Positions 1-7,871 of a DNA stretch of 23,133 bases are shown here, in pieces. Position numbers and translations under genes: made by a program. Within the stretch, counting starts at the first letter, position 1. Every line of letters starts with the position of its first letter. Source of the DNA: Ruminococcus sp. UBA6407 (GTDB lineage: Bacteria; Bacillota; Clostridia; Oscillospirales; Ruminococcaceae); NCBI GenBank assembly GCA_002438605.1, contig DJPR01000026.1, forward strand, positions 58,941 to 82,073, in the 5' to 3' direction. The notes below the pieces were generated by a model that was given only the letters and a program-made list of their open reading frames with translations, made no database searches and was not told the DNA's origin.

Positions 1-4
1 TGCT

Positions 5-21
5 TTGTGCGGTGTTGCCTT
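5..21. repeat. Half of a dispersed palindromic repeat, cut by the window edge
   Basis: TTGTGCGGTGTTGCCTT matches the right arm of the fuller palindrome at 19676-19711 (TTGTGCGGTACTTTCC) and of the one at 17819-17842. The left arm would lie before base 1. It is probably a short REP-like hairpin. The family is inferred from this window alone. Confidence 0.5.
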
Positions 22-25
22 TAAT

Positions 26-51
26 AAAAGGACTGCCGAAGCAGTCCTTTT
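26..51 (-). terminator. Intrinsic terminator of the kor operon
   Basis: On the minus strand an 11-bp perfect stem, AAAAGGACTGC with GCAGTCCTTTT, closes on a UUCG tetraloop and runs into TTTTATTAAA. It begins 3 bases after the korC stop codon, which is the expected position for the end of the operon. Confidence 0.9.
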
Positions 52-54
52 ATA

Positions 55-585
55 TTATGCATTCATACCAAGCTCAATAGCCTTAAAGTTATTCTGAATA
101 AGATGTGCCTTAGAAGGCGGAACAACCTTTTCAATAGCTTTCTTCATTGTATCAAGTGAACAAATATTAGTTTCCTTGAGGAGCTTTCCAAGAAGAATTA
201 TATTAGAACCGCCTTTGAGGTTATTATCATCAGCAAGCTGAGATGACGGAACATAGAAACATGTAATGTCTGTTCTTTCGCACTTAGACTCAATAAGAGT
301 ACTGTCGATAAGAGCAATGCCGCCCGGCTTTACAGAATTGATAAACTTATCAAATGAAGGCTGATTCATAGCAATGAGAATATCAGGTGTGAGAACGAGA
401 GGTGAACCGATAGGCTCATCTGATATGCAAACAGAACAGTTAGCTGTACCGCCTCTCATTTCAGGACCGTATGAAGGAAGCCATGAAAGCTCCTTAGAGT
501 CCATAAGACCGCAGTATGCAAGAATTTTTCCTGCAAACAGAACACCCTGTCCGCCGAAACCTGCAAGAAGTATTTCAGTAGTCAT
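55..585 (-). CDS. korC: 2-oxoacid:ferredoxin oxidoreductase, gamma subunit
   Basis: This 176-residue protein is the gamma (domain III) subunit of a four-subunit 2-oxoacid:acceptor oxidoreductase, a cytoplasmic complex that decarboxylates a 2-oxoacid to its acyl-CoA and reduces ferredoxin. The family's N-terminal glycine-rich motif GFGGQGV is at residues 9-15, and a [10 protein letters not shown] segment follows near residue 40. The length is usual for the subunit. Its ATG overlaps the stop of korB by one base (TAATG), indicating translational coupling. It is the last gene of the operon and is followed at once by a terminator. The substrate (2-oxoglutarate or branched-chain 2-oxoacid) cannot be told from sequence; the korDABC order favours 2-oxoglutarate. 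Confidence 0.92.
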   Translation of the reverse strand: MTTEILLAGFGGQGVLFAGKILAYCGLMDSKELSWLPSYGPEMRGGTANCSVCISDEPIGSPLVLTPDILIAMNQPSFDKFINSVKPGGIALIDSTLIESKCERTDITCFYVPSSQLADDNNLKGGSNIILLGKLLKETNICSLDTMKKAIEKVVPPSKAHLIQNNFKAIELGMNA

Positions 586-1340
586 TACTTATTTCCTCCT
601 TCTTCAGTTGTATCCTTATAAACACCGAGAGGGTAATAAGGAATCATTTCGTCCTGCAAACGCTTGATAGCGTCAATCGGAGAAAGTCCCCAGTTTGTAG
701 GACAAGTTGAAAGAACCTCAATAATTGAGAAGCCTTTTCCTGCCTTCTGAGTTTCAAATGCCTTGCGGATAGCTTTCTTTGCTTCACGAACATGAGGAAC
801 TGAGTCAACAGCAACTCTGTGAGCGTAAGCAGTACCTGTGAGTGTAGAAAGCATTTCACAAACCCTTACAGGATATCCTGCAAGCTTTGGATCACGTCCG
901 AAAGGAGTTGTCTGAGTAACCTGACCCGGCAGAGTTGTAGGAGCCATTTGTCCGCCTGTCATACCATAAATAGTATTATTTATAAAGATAATAACGATAT
1001 TTTCGCCTCTTGTAGCACTGTGAACAGTTTCAGCAGTACCGATAGCAGCAAGGTCACCGTCACCCTGATATGTAAATACGATTTTATCAGGATTTGTTCT
1101 TTTAACACCTGTAGCAACAGCAGGAGCTCTGCCGTGAGGAGCTTCAATCATATCAAAATTAAAGTAATCATAAGCCATAACGGAGCAGCCAACAGGACAA
1201 ACACCTACTGTATCGCCTGCAACGCCCATTTCGTCCAGAACTTCACAAACAAGTCTATGTACAATACCGTGAGTACAACCCGGACAGTAATGTGTAGGTA
1301 CGTCAATTAATGACTTTGGTCTTTCAAATACTACTGCCAT
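585..1340 (-). CDS. korB: 2-oxoacid:ferredoxin oxidoreductase, beta (TPP-binding) subunit
   Basis: This 251-residue subunit binds thiamine pyrophosphate and forms the active site together with the alpha subunit. The TPP/Mg motif GDGD is at residues 93-96 and its partner NN at 121-122, followed by IYGMTGGQ. The cysteines of YCPGC (19-22) and VCPVGC (48-52) sit where this family usually carries iron-sulfur or structural cysteines. The gene is coupled at both ends by one-base TAATG overlaps, with korA upstream and korC downstream, so the subunits should be made in fixed proportion. Database names for this family vary between KorB, VorA and generic 2-oxoacid oxidoreductase beta subunit; substrate is uncertain. 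Confidence 0.92.
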   Translation of the reverse strand: MAVVFERPKSLIDVPTHYCPGCTHGIVHRLVCEVLDEMGVAGDTVGVCPVGCSVMAYDYFNFDMIEAPHGRAPAVATGVKRTNPDKIVFTYQGDGDLAAIGTAETVHSATRGENIVIIFINNTIYGMTGGQMAPTTLPGQVTQTTPFGRDPKLAGYPVRVCEMLSTLTGTAYAHRVAVDSVPHVREAKKAIRKAFETQKAGKGFSIIEVLSTCPTNWGLSPIDAIKRLQDEMIPYYPLGVYKDTTEEGGNK

Positions 1341-2398
1341 TACTGAACACCTCCCAGTTTCTTAATTTCTTCAAGTATTTCAACAGGAGTTGGAATTACG
1401 CCGCCTGTTCTGCCGTAGAATTCAACAGGCTTTGAACAGTTGATAGCAAGCTTAACATCATCAACCATCTGTCCCATTGACATTTCAACGCAAAGGAGCT
1501 TTGAAGCAGTTTTTGCAGCTTCATTGATTTCTTTTACAGGGAATGGCCATAAAGTCTTAGGTCTGAACATACCTGCCTTAATGCCCTGTTCTCTTGCAGC
1601 ATTTACTGCTGATTTTACAACTCTTGCAGTTGCACCGTAAGCACAAAGAAGAATATCGCAGTCCTCAGTAAGGTAAAGCTCAGCATCGGTTTCGTTAGCC
1701 TTGATAGTTTCATATCTTTCAAAACGTTCTTTAACCTTAGCTTCAAGCTCAGTAGCCTGTAAGTAAAGTGAATTGATGATATGATGTTCACGCTTATTCT
1801 TATGGCCGTCAGCAGCCCAGCTGCTCTTATCATATTCAACAGCAGCAATTTCAGGGAATGTAACAGGCTCCATCATCTGACCGAGAAGACCGTCAGCAAG
1901 AATCATAGCAGGAACTCTGTACTTGTCAGCAGTATTGAAAGCTGCTATAACCATATCAACCATTTCCTGAACAGAAGAAGGTGCAAATACGAGAATGTGG
2001 AAGTCACCGTGACCGAGAGCTTTAGTAGCCTGCCAATAGTCAGCCTGTGAAGGCTGGATACCGCCAAGACCCGGGCCGCCTCTCTGTACGTTTATGATAA
2101 CAGCAGGAACGTCTGAACCTGCAATATATGAGATGCCCTCACCTTTAAGTGAAACACCCGGTGAAGAAGATGATGTCATAGCACGAACACCTGTAGATGC
2201 AGCACCGAGAACCATATTAATAGCAGCAATTTCAGATTCTGCCTGTAAAAATACACCGCCTGCTTTATTCATACGCTTAGCCATGTAAGCAGCAAGCTCA
2301 GTCTGAGGAGTAATCGGGTAACCGAAGAAACATTTACAGCCTGCTCTTATAGCAGCTTCTGCGAGAGCTTCGTTACCTTTCATTAAATTTCTTTCCAA
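1340..2398 (-). CDS. korA: 2-oxoacid:ferredoxin oxidoreductase, alpha subunit
   Basis: This 352-residue alpha subunit carries the pyrimidine-binding domain and the transketolase C-terminal-like domain. GYPITPQTE at residues 26-34 is the hallmark of KorA/VorB proteins. I keep the TTG start at 2398, giving MERNLMKGNEA, because family members commonly begin M-x-x-x-LMKGNEA and a GAAAGGAG site lies about 10 bases upstream. The in-frame ATG five codons later has only a weak site. It lies 30 bp after the ferredoxin gene and overlaps korB by one base. Closely similar proteins are often labelled 3-methyl-2-oxobutanoate dehydrogenase VorB, so a branched-chain substrate is a real alternative. Confidence 0.9.
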   Translation of the reverse strand: MERNLMKGNEALAEAAIRAGCKCFFGYPITPQTELAAYMAKRMNKAGGVFLQAESEIAAINMVLGAASTGVRAMTSSSSPGVSLKGEGISYIAGSDVPAVIINVQRGGPGLGGIQPSQADYWQATKALGHGDFHILVFAPSSVQEMVDMVIAAFNTADKYRVPAMILADGLLGQMMEPVTFPEIAAVEYDKSSWAADGHKNKREHHIINSLYLQATELEAKVKERFERYETIKANETDAELYLTEDCDILLCAYGATARVVKSAVNAAREQGIKAGMFRPKTLWPFPVKEINEAAKTASKLLCVEMSMGQMVDDVKLAINCSKPVEFYGRTGGVIPTPVEILEEIKKLGGVQ

Positions 2399-2428
2399 AG
2401 CTAAACAGCTCCTTTCAAAAACAAGTAA

Positions 2429-2635
2429 TTATTTTTCAACAACTATTGCACAGTCAGGACACATAGTTGCACACATTGCACAGCTTATGCAGGCTGCATC
2501 ATCAGTACAGACAGCATAAAAGTATCCTTTTTTATTACGCTTTTCCTTCTGGATCTCAACAATCTTTTTAGGGCAGGCAGCAGTACATAATCCGCAGCCC
2601 TTACAGCGTTCTGAAATAACAGTCATCTTAGCCAT
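2429..2635 (-). CDS. korD: Ferredoxin-like delta subunit of the 2-oxoacid oxidoreductase, 2[4Fe-4S]
   Basis: This 68-residue protein has two classical four-cysteine cluster motifs: CKGCGLCTAACP near residues 11-22 and CISCAMCATMCP near 49-60. It therefore binds two [4Fe-4S] clusters and should pass electrons from the TPP centre to free ferredoxin. The start is supported by a GGAG site 9 bases upstream. It is the first Kor gene, ahead of alpha, beta and gamma. A stand-alone ferredoxin would look the same; the operon position makes the delta-subunit role likely. Confidence 0.9.
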   Translation of the reverse strand: MAKMTVISERCKGCGLCTAACPKKIVEIQKEKRNKKGYFYAVCTDDAACISCAMCATMCPDCAIVVEK

Positions 2636-2660
2636 AATGACAAGCTCCTTTCTATATTTA

Positions 2661-2711
2661 CGGGTATAAATTCATACCCGGCTGTATGCTTAGCAGCACA
2701 TTTATGTGCTG
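2661..2711 (-). other. Two hairpins between the ATPase gene and korD
   Basis: The 79-bp gap holds two perfect inverted repeats: CAGCACA-4-TGTGCTG (2694-2711), just after the ATPase stop, and CGGGTAT-6-ATACCCG (2661-2680). Neither is followed by a T run on the minus strand, so they look more like RNA-processing or stability elements than terminators. Function is inferred. Confidence 0.55.
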
Positions 2712-2714
2712 TAA

Positions 2715-3377
2715 TTATTTTTCCCACAGCGGCTTAACGTAAATTTTAATCGGATATATATTTTCGTTTTCGGAAAACTCAGCAATATCCTCAGGGCAGG
2801 TAGTAAACAAAAGCGGAATGCCTGCACGTTCAGCTGTTTCAGCTGCAAATTCAGCTGAGTTTGCAACAGTTTCGGCAGTAGTTTCACTTCCGAGATTTGA
2901 ATTGTTTACAATAGCCGTATGTTTCATTCTTGCAGCCGTTTCTATTTCACTCATAAGAGCGAGAACCTCATCAGCAGTATGAGTAAGGTAGCGATACTTA
3001 TTAATAACATAAATCATTTCGATTTCGCCCCTGAATTGTTCAAGGGCATCAGCGTAGCGGCCAAGAGCGATTGCACCGGCATCATCTCCGCCGACATCTA
3101 TAATGAGATTGCCGTTATTCTGACAGGCAAGCTGTTCAACATCAAAGCTGAGAGCAGGAATATCAAGATTAGAATTAGCATAATCAGGGGCAAGCAGAGT
3201 AATTCCCATTTCATTGAAAAGCTGTTGGAAATCAGCAGTTCGGAAATAAGGGTTGACAATATCAAGGTCAACAACAGTAACTTTTTTACCCTCTTTTGCT
3301 GCATTTACAGCGAGGTTTACGGAAAGATTTGTTTTACCGCTTCCGTAGTGACCTGTAATAATAGTAATTCTTTTCAT
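2715..3377 (-). CDS. MinD/ParA-like P-loop ATPase linked to the kor operon
   Basis: This 220-residue SIMIBI-class nucleotide-binding protein has the Walker A motif GHYGSGKT at residues 9-16, a conserved VDLDIVNPYF segment at 36-45, and a Walker B-like LIIDVGGDDAG at 91-101. It lacks a C-terminal CxxC pair, so it does not look like a classical Mrp/ApbC iron-sulfur carrier, and no ParB partner is nearby. It is the promoter-proximal gene of the kor operon, 79 bp ahead of the ferredoxin subunit. That suggests a role in maturation or regulation of the oxidoreductase, but this is an inference from position. The specific function is unknown. Confidence 0.8.
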   Translation of the reverse strand: MKRITIITGHYGSGKTNLSVNLAVNAAKEGKKVTVVDLDIVNPYFRTADFQQLFNEMGITLLAPDYANSNLDIPALSFDVEQLACQNNGNLIIDVGGDDAGAIALGRYADALEQFRGEIEMIYVINKYRYLTHTADEVLALMSEIETAARMKHTAIVNNSNLGSETTAETVANSAEFAAETAERAGIPLLFTTCPEDIAEFSENENIYPIKIYVKPLWEK

Positions 3378-3406
3378 TCATACCTCCGTAAGCAAAAAGC
3401 AGAAAT

Positions 3407-3440
3407 AAAGGCAACACATAATGACATCCGAATTGCCTTT
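3407..3440 (-). promoter_or_regulatory. Leader hairpin in the 5' UTR of the ATPase-kor operon
   Basis: An 8-bp perfect inverted repeat, AAAGGCAA with TTGCCTTT around an 18-base loop, lies between the predicted start of transcription (about 3453) and the ATPase start codon. On the minus strand it is followed by ATTTCTGCTTTTT, so an attenuator role is possible. Bases 3408-3417 also match one arm end of the palindromic repeat at 5-21. Confidence 0.4.
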
Positions 3441-3459
3441 AAACATACCGCTACATTTA

Positions 3460-3487
3460 ATTATACCATATTTCTCTGCAAATGCAA
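3460..3487 (-). promoter_or_regulatory. Predicted sigma-A promoter of the ATPase-korDABC operon
   Basis: On the minus strand, TTGCAT (3482-3487), a 16-base spacer, and TATAAT (3460-3465) preceded by TGG, which gives an extended -10. It lies downstream of the acpP terminator and upstream of the ATPase gene, so the kor operon is probably transcribed separately from fab. Confidence 0.75.
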
Positions 3488-3501
3488 GTACTTTATACAT
3501 C

Positions 3502-3567
3502 AAAATTATAATAAAAACGAGCTGTAATAAGAACCCATACCTAATGGTACAGGTTCTAAGCTCGTTT
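3502..3567 (-). terminator. Elaborate terminator of the fab/acc operon, after acpP
   Basis: On the minus strand an outer stem AAACGAGCT with AGCTCGTTT encloses an inner hairpin, AGAACC-TG-TACC-ATTA-GGTA-TG-GGTTCT, and is followed by TTTATTATAATT. The double-stem form is larger than a simple terminator. It starts about 10 bases after the acpP stop. Confidence 0.85.
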
Positions 3568-3577
3568 GAATTACAAA

Positions 3578-3814
3578 TTATTCTGCATCTGTATTCTTTT
3601 CGATATAGTTTACAATATCACCGACTGTCTTAATCTCATCAACAGCCTCGTCAGGAATAGAAATATCAAATTCATCCTCGATAGTAGTAATTAAATCAAC
3701 AACGTCCAATGAATCAGCTCCTAAATCCTCCTGAATAGCAGCGTTCATAGTAACAGCATCTTCATCAGCATCAAGCTGCTCCACAATAATGTCCTTGAGT
3801 TTATCAAAAACCAT
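3578..3814 (-). CDS. acpP: Acyl carrier protein
   Basis: This 78-residue acidic helical protein carries the growing fatty acid on a 4'-phosphopantetheine arm. The attachment motif GADSLD places the modified serine at residue 35. I chose the ATG at 3814 (MVFDKLKD) because an upstream in-frame ATG at 3829 lies inside the GGAGG ribosome binding site of this start. The length then matches the family. It is the last gene of the operon, 35 bp after accA. In many Firmicutes the carrier gene sits near fabH at the head of the cluster, so its tail position here is a local rearrangement. The strong site suits the high amounts of ACP a cell needs. Confidence 0.95.
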   Translation of the reverse strand: MVFDKLKDIIVEQLDADEDAVTMNAAIQEDLGADSLDVVDLITTIEDEFDISIPDEAVDEIKTVGDIVNYIEKNTDAE

Positions 3815-3849
3815 TTGAAAATCCTCCATTTTATAATTTTAAAATCAGC

Positions 3850-4662
3850 CTACTCGATAAAGTCGCCAATTTTCCTAAACTTAGTATAGCGTGCTTTTAG
3901 TAATTCGTCAATATCTTTTTTGCATTTTTCAGGAATTTTTTCAGACAAATATTCCTTGATATTCTCTGAAATTTTGTCTAAATCGTTATGTGCACCGCCT
4001 AACGGTTCTTTGATAATGGTTTCGGCAACCTTAAGGCTGACAAGGTCCTCAGCAGTGATTTTCATTATAGAGCAGGCTTCCTTTTCTCTTGAAGCGTCTT
4101 TCCAGAGAATGCTTGCAAATCCCCTTGGAGATACAACGGAATAAAGAGCGTTTTCAAGCATGGCAAGCTCATCGCATACACCAAGAGCCAAAGCACCTCC
4201 GCTTCCGCCCTCACCGAGAACAATGGATATAATAGGTGTTCTGAGAGTCATAAATTCAGCAATATTTTTTGCTATAGCCTCGCCCTGACCTCTTTCTTCA
4301 GCGGCAATTCCGCAGAATGCACCGGGAGTATCAATGAAGCAGATTACAGGTCTGTGGAATTTTTCAGCCTGCTTTGCAAGTCTGAGGGCTTTTCTGTATC
4401 CTTCAGGGTGCGGCATGGCGAAATTGCATTTTTTATTTTCATTTATATCTCTGCCCTTTACCTCTGCGATTACAGTAACAGGACGGTCGTCCAGACGGGC
4501 AATTCCGCCGATTATTGCAGCGTCATCTCCATAAAGACGGTCGCCGTGCATTTCATAAAAGTCAGTAAAGATAAGCGGAATGTAGTCCTTTACGGTAGGA
4601 CGGTTTTTGTGACGAATCAGCTCAAGACGTTCATAAGCTGTTCTTTTATTTTCCTTGTCCAT
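3850..4662 (-). CDS. accA: Acetyl-CoA carboxylase carboxyltransferase, alpha subunit
   Basis: With AccD, this 270-residue subunit moves CO2 from carboxybiotin to acetyl-CoA, making malonyl-CoA. It shows the crotonase-like carboxyltransferase core: FAMPHPEGYRKALRL around residue 81-95, FIDTPGAFCG at 109-118, and the oxyanion-forming GEGGSGGALAL at 150-160. It is shorter than the E. coli subunit of about 319 residues, as is common in Firmicutes. The start has GGAGG 7 bases upstream. It follows accD by 11 bp. Confidence 0.95.
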   Translation of the reverse strand: MDKENKRTAYERLELIRHKNRPTVKDYIPLIFTDFYEMHGDRLYGDDAAIIGGIARLDDRPVTVIAEVKGRDINENKKCNFAMPHPEGYRKALRLAKQAEKFHRPVICFIDTPGAFCGIAAEERGQGEAIAKNIAEFMTLRTPIISIVLGEGGSGGALALGVCDELAMLENALYSVVSPRGFASILWKDASREKEACSIMKITAEDLVSLKVAETIIKEPLGGAHNDLDKISENIKEYLSEKIPEKCKKDIDELLKARYTKFRKIGDFIE

Positions 4663-4673
4663 TTGCTGTCCTC

Positions 4674-5519
4674 CTATTCCGCATTATATCCGTGGAGCTT
4701 GAGAAGATGTGAAAGCGTACTTCTCATTTTATATCGTTCAACTATCATATCGACAAAGCCTTTTTCCTGCATAAATTCAGCAAGCTGGAAGTCGTCAGGC
4801 AGACGCTGCTTTATAGTTCCCTCAATAACACGTCTGCCTGCAAATCCTACAAGGATTTTCGGTTCTGCAATAATAATATCGCCAAGAGATGCAAAGCTTG
4901 CTGTAACACCGCCTGTAGTAGGGTCGGTGAGAACTGTAATGTAAAGCTGACCTGCCTGATTATGACGTGCTGCAGCACCTGAAGTTTTAGCCATCTGCAT
5001 TAATGAAACTATGCCCTCCTGCATTCTTGCACCGCCTGAGGCAGTGAAAATAATAACAGGAAGATTTCTTACTGTGGCAGTTTCAATGGCTCTTGTAATT
5101 TTTTCACCTACCACGCTTCCCATTGATGCCATCATATATCTTGAGTCCATTACTGCTATAATCACGGAAGACCCTTTGATTTTTGCTTCACCTGTGATAA
5201 CGGCGTCCTTGAGTCCTGTGCTTTTGCGAAGCTCTGCCTGCTTTTCGTCATATTCAGGGTAGTCGATAGGATTCTTACTCATCATATCCTTATCAAATTC
5301 AACAAAGCTTTCTTTGTCTACAGTAATTGCAATACGCTCTCTTGCCGACAATCTTCCATGATAATTGCAGTGAGGGCATACTCTTTTAAGTTCTTCATAG
5401 CGTTCAAGACTGATTATTGACTGACATCTCGGACATTTAAATGTAGGCTTTGATGCATCAGGTTTTTCCTGTTCATCATTAAAACGTTTTTTTACAACAT
5501 TAAATAAATCTTCAAGCAT
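4674..5519 (-). CDS. accD: Acetyl-CoA carboxylase carboxyltransferase, beta subunit
   Basis: This 281-residue partner of AccA has an N-terminal four-cysteine zinc ribbon with Cys29, Cys32, Cys48 and Cys51 (CPRC and CPHC pairs), as in known AccD proteins. The catalytic core follows, including ASGGARMQEG and the DPTTGGVTASFA segment. The zinc ribbon can bind nucleic acid in E. coli, where it is linked to autoregulation; whether that holds here is unknown. It starts 15 bp after the accC stop, with an AAAGGCGGTGAG site just upstream. Confidence 0.95.
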   Translation of the reverse strand: MLEDLFNVVKKRFNDEQEKPDASKPTFKCPRCQSIISLERYEELKRVCPHCNYHGRLSARERIAITVDKESFVEFDKDMMSKNPIDYPEYDEKQAELRKSTGLKDAVITGEAKIKGSSVIIAVMDSRYMMASMGSVVGEKITRAIETATVRNLPVIIFTASGGARMQEGIVSLMQMAKTSGAAARHNQAGQLYITVLTDPTTGGVTASFASLGDIIIAEPKILVGFAGRRVIEGTIKQRLPDDFQLAEFMQEKGFVDMIVERYKMRSTLSHLLKLHGYNAE

Positions 5520-5534
5520 TTATCTCACCGCCTT

Positions 5535-6890
5535 TCATTTTTTACTGCGTGCTTCCATATATCTCGTAAGATAGCCTATATCGTAGTTACCGTTTTCAAA
5601 GTCACGATTTTTAATAAGTTCAAGCTGGAAGTCAATATTTGTATCAACACCGTCAACGATAAATTCAGACAATGCCCATTTCATTTTCATTATAGCTTCA
5701 TTTCTGTCAGCTCCATGAACGATAAGCTTGCCTATCATGGAATCGTAAAAAGGAGTGATCGTATATCCCTGATAAACCGCACTGTCAATTCTTATTCCGG
5801 GACCGCCGGGAATGTTAAGGGCTTCTATTTTGCCTGGTGACGGACGGAAATCAAGATCAGGATTTTCTGCATTTATACGGCATTCTATTGCGTGACCTCT
5901 CATTTTAACGTCATTCTGAGTGATATTCAAAGGCAGATCGTCAGCAATTTTTATCTGAGCTTTAACAAGGTCAAAGCCTGTAACCTCTTCCGTAACAGGA
6001 TGTTCAACCTGTATTCTTGTATTCATCTCCATAAAGTAAAAATTCTTTTCGGAGTCAACAAGAAATTCAATAGTGCCTGCATTGTAATATCCGCACTGCT
6101 TAGCAGCCTTAACGGCAGCCTCACCCATACGTTTTCGTAAATCCTCGTCAACCACAGGGCTGGGACATTCCTCAAGAACCTTCTGATTGCGTCGCTGCAT
6201 ACTGCAGTCACGTTCTCCGAGGTAAACAATATTGCCGAATTTATCAGCAATAATCTGAATTTCAATATGATGAGGATTTATGAGGAATTTTTCGATATAA
6301 ACGGAGTCATCACCGAAAAAGTTTTTAGCCTCCTGCTGAGCAGCAATAAGCTGGGTTTCAAGTTCTTCCGGCTTATCCACACGGCGGATACCTCTGCCGC
6401 CGCCGCCTGCCGATGCTTTAACAAGTATAGGGTAGCCTGCATTTTCAGCAATTTTCCTTGCTTCTTCAAGAGATGAAACAGCACCCTTTGAGCCCGGAAT
6501 AACAGGAACTCCTGCTGCTGCCATGGTTTCCTTTGCAGCAGCTTTGTTTCCCAGCATTTCTATTGATTTATATGAAGGACCTATAAAAACAATTCCGTTT
6601 TTTTCACAAAGACGTGCAAAATCTGCATTTTCGGAGAGAAATCCGAATCCCGGATGAATGGCATTGCAGCCTGTATTGAGTGCAGCGGTTATGACTGCAT
6701 TCATATTAAGATAGCTGTCTTTGGTTGGAGCAGGGCCTATACATACAGCTTCATCTGCAATCTGTGCGTGCAGGGCATTTCTGTCAGCAGTTGAGTAAAC
6801 CGCAACACAGCGGATGCCGAGTTCACGGCAGGCACGAATTATTCTTACTGCAATTTCGCCTCTGTTGGCAATTAAAATCTTTTTGAACAT
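5535..6890 (-). CDS. accC: Biotin carboxylase subunit of acetyl-CoA carboxylase
   Basis: This 451-residue ATP-grasp enzyme carboxylates biotin on AccB using ATP and bicarbonate. The N-terminal fold starts with ILIANRGEIAVR. The glycine-rich ATP loop SAGGGGRGIR is at residues 160-169. The active-site residues fall where the E. coli enzyme has them: Lys238, Glu288, Asn290, Arg292 and Glu296, within FMEMNTRIQVEHPVTE. The length is normal and no defects are seen. It lies between fabZ (11 bp) and accD (15 bp). A pyruvate carboxylase would be far longer, so that is excluded. Confidence 0.97.
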   Translation of the reverse strand: MFKKILIANRGEIAVRIIRACRELGIRCVAVYSTADRNALHAQIADEAVCIGPAPTKDSYLNMNAVITAALNTGCNAIHPGFGFLSENADFARLCEKNGIVFIGPSYKSIEMLGNKAAAKETMAAAGVPVIPGSKGAVSSLEEARKIAENAGYPILVKASAGGGGRGIRRVDKPEELETQLIAAQQEAKNFFGDDSVYIEKFLINPHHIEIQIIADKFGNIVYLGERDCSMQRRNQKVLEECPSPVVDEDLRKRMGEAAVKAAKQCGYYNAGTIEFLVDSEKNFYFMEMNTRIQVEHPVTEEVTGFDLVKAQIKIADDLPLNITQNDVKMRGHAIECRINAENPDLDFRPSPGKIEALNIPGGPGIRIDSAVYQGYTITPFYDSMIGKLIVHGADRNEAIMKMKWALSEFIVDGVDTNIDFQLELIKNRDFENGNYDIGYLTRYMEARSKK

Positions 6891-6901
6891 TTCAAATCCC
6901 C

Positions 6902-7339
6902 TTATTTGCCTACAGCAAAAGTAATCTCACAGGAAACAGCTCTTTCGCCGTTAACTGTGGCAAGTGCCTTTCCTGTACCGACAGGACCTCTTACCTTGAT
7001 TATTTCAACTTCAAGGTCAAGAACATCACCGGGAACGACTTGTCTGCGGAACTTAGCCTTGTCAACTCCGCCGAGAAATGCTATTTTATTTTTGTATTCA
7101 GGCTTTGAAAGCATACATACCGCACCTGCCTGAGCAAGCATTTCAACGATAAGTACACCCGGAGTTACAGGATATTCAGGAAAATGTCCCTTAAACCAGA
7201 AACTGTCCTCCTTAATATACTTTCTTGCCTTTACCTTTACTCCGACTTCCATTTCAACAATTTCGTCAATAAGAAGAAACGGGTCACGATGCGGAATAAT
7301 TTCCATTATCTGTTCTTTGTTCATTAATATGTCTGCCAT
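6902..7339 (-). CDS. fabZ: 3-hydroxyacyl-ACP dehydratase FabZ
   Basis: This 145-residue hot-dog fold enzyme removes water from 3-hydroxyacyl-ACP to give trans-2-enoyl-ACP. Motifs are HRDPFLLID at residues 17-25 and the active-site stretch GHFPEYPVTPGVLIVE, placing catalytic His52 and Glu66. No fabA or separate isomerase occurs in the window, so how unsaturated chains are made is not shown here. It lies between accB and accC, the usual Firmicute position. Confidence 0.96.
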   Translation of the reverse strand: MADILMNKEQIMEIIPHRDPFLLIDEIVEMEVGVKVKARKYIKEDSFWFKGHFPEYPVTPGVLIVEMLAQAGAVCMLSKPEYKNKIAFLGGVDKAKFRRQVVPGDVLDLEVEIIKVRGPVGTGKALATVNGERAVSCEITFAVGK

Positions 7340-7353
7340 TGCAATACCTCCGA

Positions 7354-7848
7354 CTATTCAATAATCATAATAGGCTGGTCATATTCAACAGCCTGACCGT
7401 CCTCAACGAGAATTTCAGCAACTTTTCCGTCAAAGTCGCTTTGAATTTCATTCATAAGCTTCATTGACTCGATTATCATGATAACGTCACCTTTTTTTAC
7501 GGTGTCGCCTATTTTTACGAATGCAGGCTTATCAGGTGCAGGTGAGGCATAAAATGTACCGACAATAGGTGATTTTACGATATTTCCTTTTATCTCTTTT
7601 CCTGCTGATGCATTGATTTCAGCATTCGGTGCTGAAGCCGCAGTTGTTGTTACGTTTACTGTTGAAGGTACTGCTTGCTGTGGCATCATCATTGGAGGTA
7701 CAGCACATTTTTTATCCTTTCCCTCAATAACAATTTCACAGTCGCCGTTTTTAATTTTAATTTTTCCGAGTTTATTTTCAGAAACAGTTTTAGCAAGTTC
7801 TTTAATTTCTTCAAGCGTAAGACTGCATGATATAATTTTATCAGACAT
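7354..7848 (-). CDS. accB: Biotin carboxyl carrier protein of acetyl-CoA carboxylase
   Basis: This 164-residue carrier shuttles carboxybiotin between AccC and the AccAD transferase. A C-terminal biotinyl domain (about residues 87-164) holds IIESMKLMNE, with the biotinylated lysine at 130. The usual alanine before Met is serine here, which other carriers also tolerate. A Pro/Ala/Thr-rich flexible linker spans about 50-85, joined to an N-terminal helical segment. I chose the ATG at 7848 (MSDKII): an in-frame TTG six codons upstream overlaps the AAGGGAG site that serves this ATG. It is flanked by fabF and fabZ. Confidence 0.95.
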   Translation of the reverse strand: MSDKIISCSLTLEEIKELAKTVSENKLGKIKIKNGDCEIVIEGKDKKCAVPPMMMPQQAVPSTVNVTTTAASAPNAEINASAGKEIKGNIVKSPIVGTFYASPAPDKPAFVKIGDTVKKGDVIMIIESMKLMNEIQSDFDGKVAEILVEDGQAVEYDQPIMIIE

Positions 7849-7871
7849 TTTAAAATCTCCCTTCAATCTGT

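Noticed and set aside
819..1310. 163-residue open frame on the plus strand opposite korB
   Set aside because: It is antisense to a conserved TPP-binding subunit, has a low-complexity Ser/Thr/Cys-rich composition, no ribosome binding site and no recognisable motif.
2919..3527. 202-residue open frame on the plus strand opposite the ATPase
   Set aside because: It is antisense to a clear P-loop protein and runs through the promoter and terminator area. Its composition is that of a shadow frame.
4354..4944. 196-residue plus-strand frame across accA and accD
   Set aside because: It spans two well-supported genes on the other strand, including their junction, and shows no domain or start signal.
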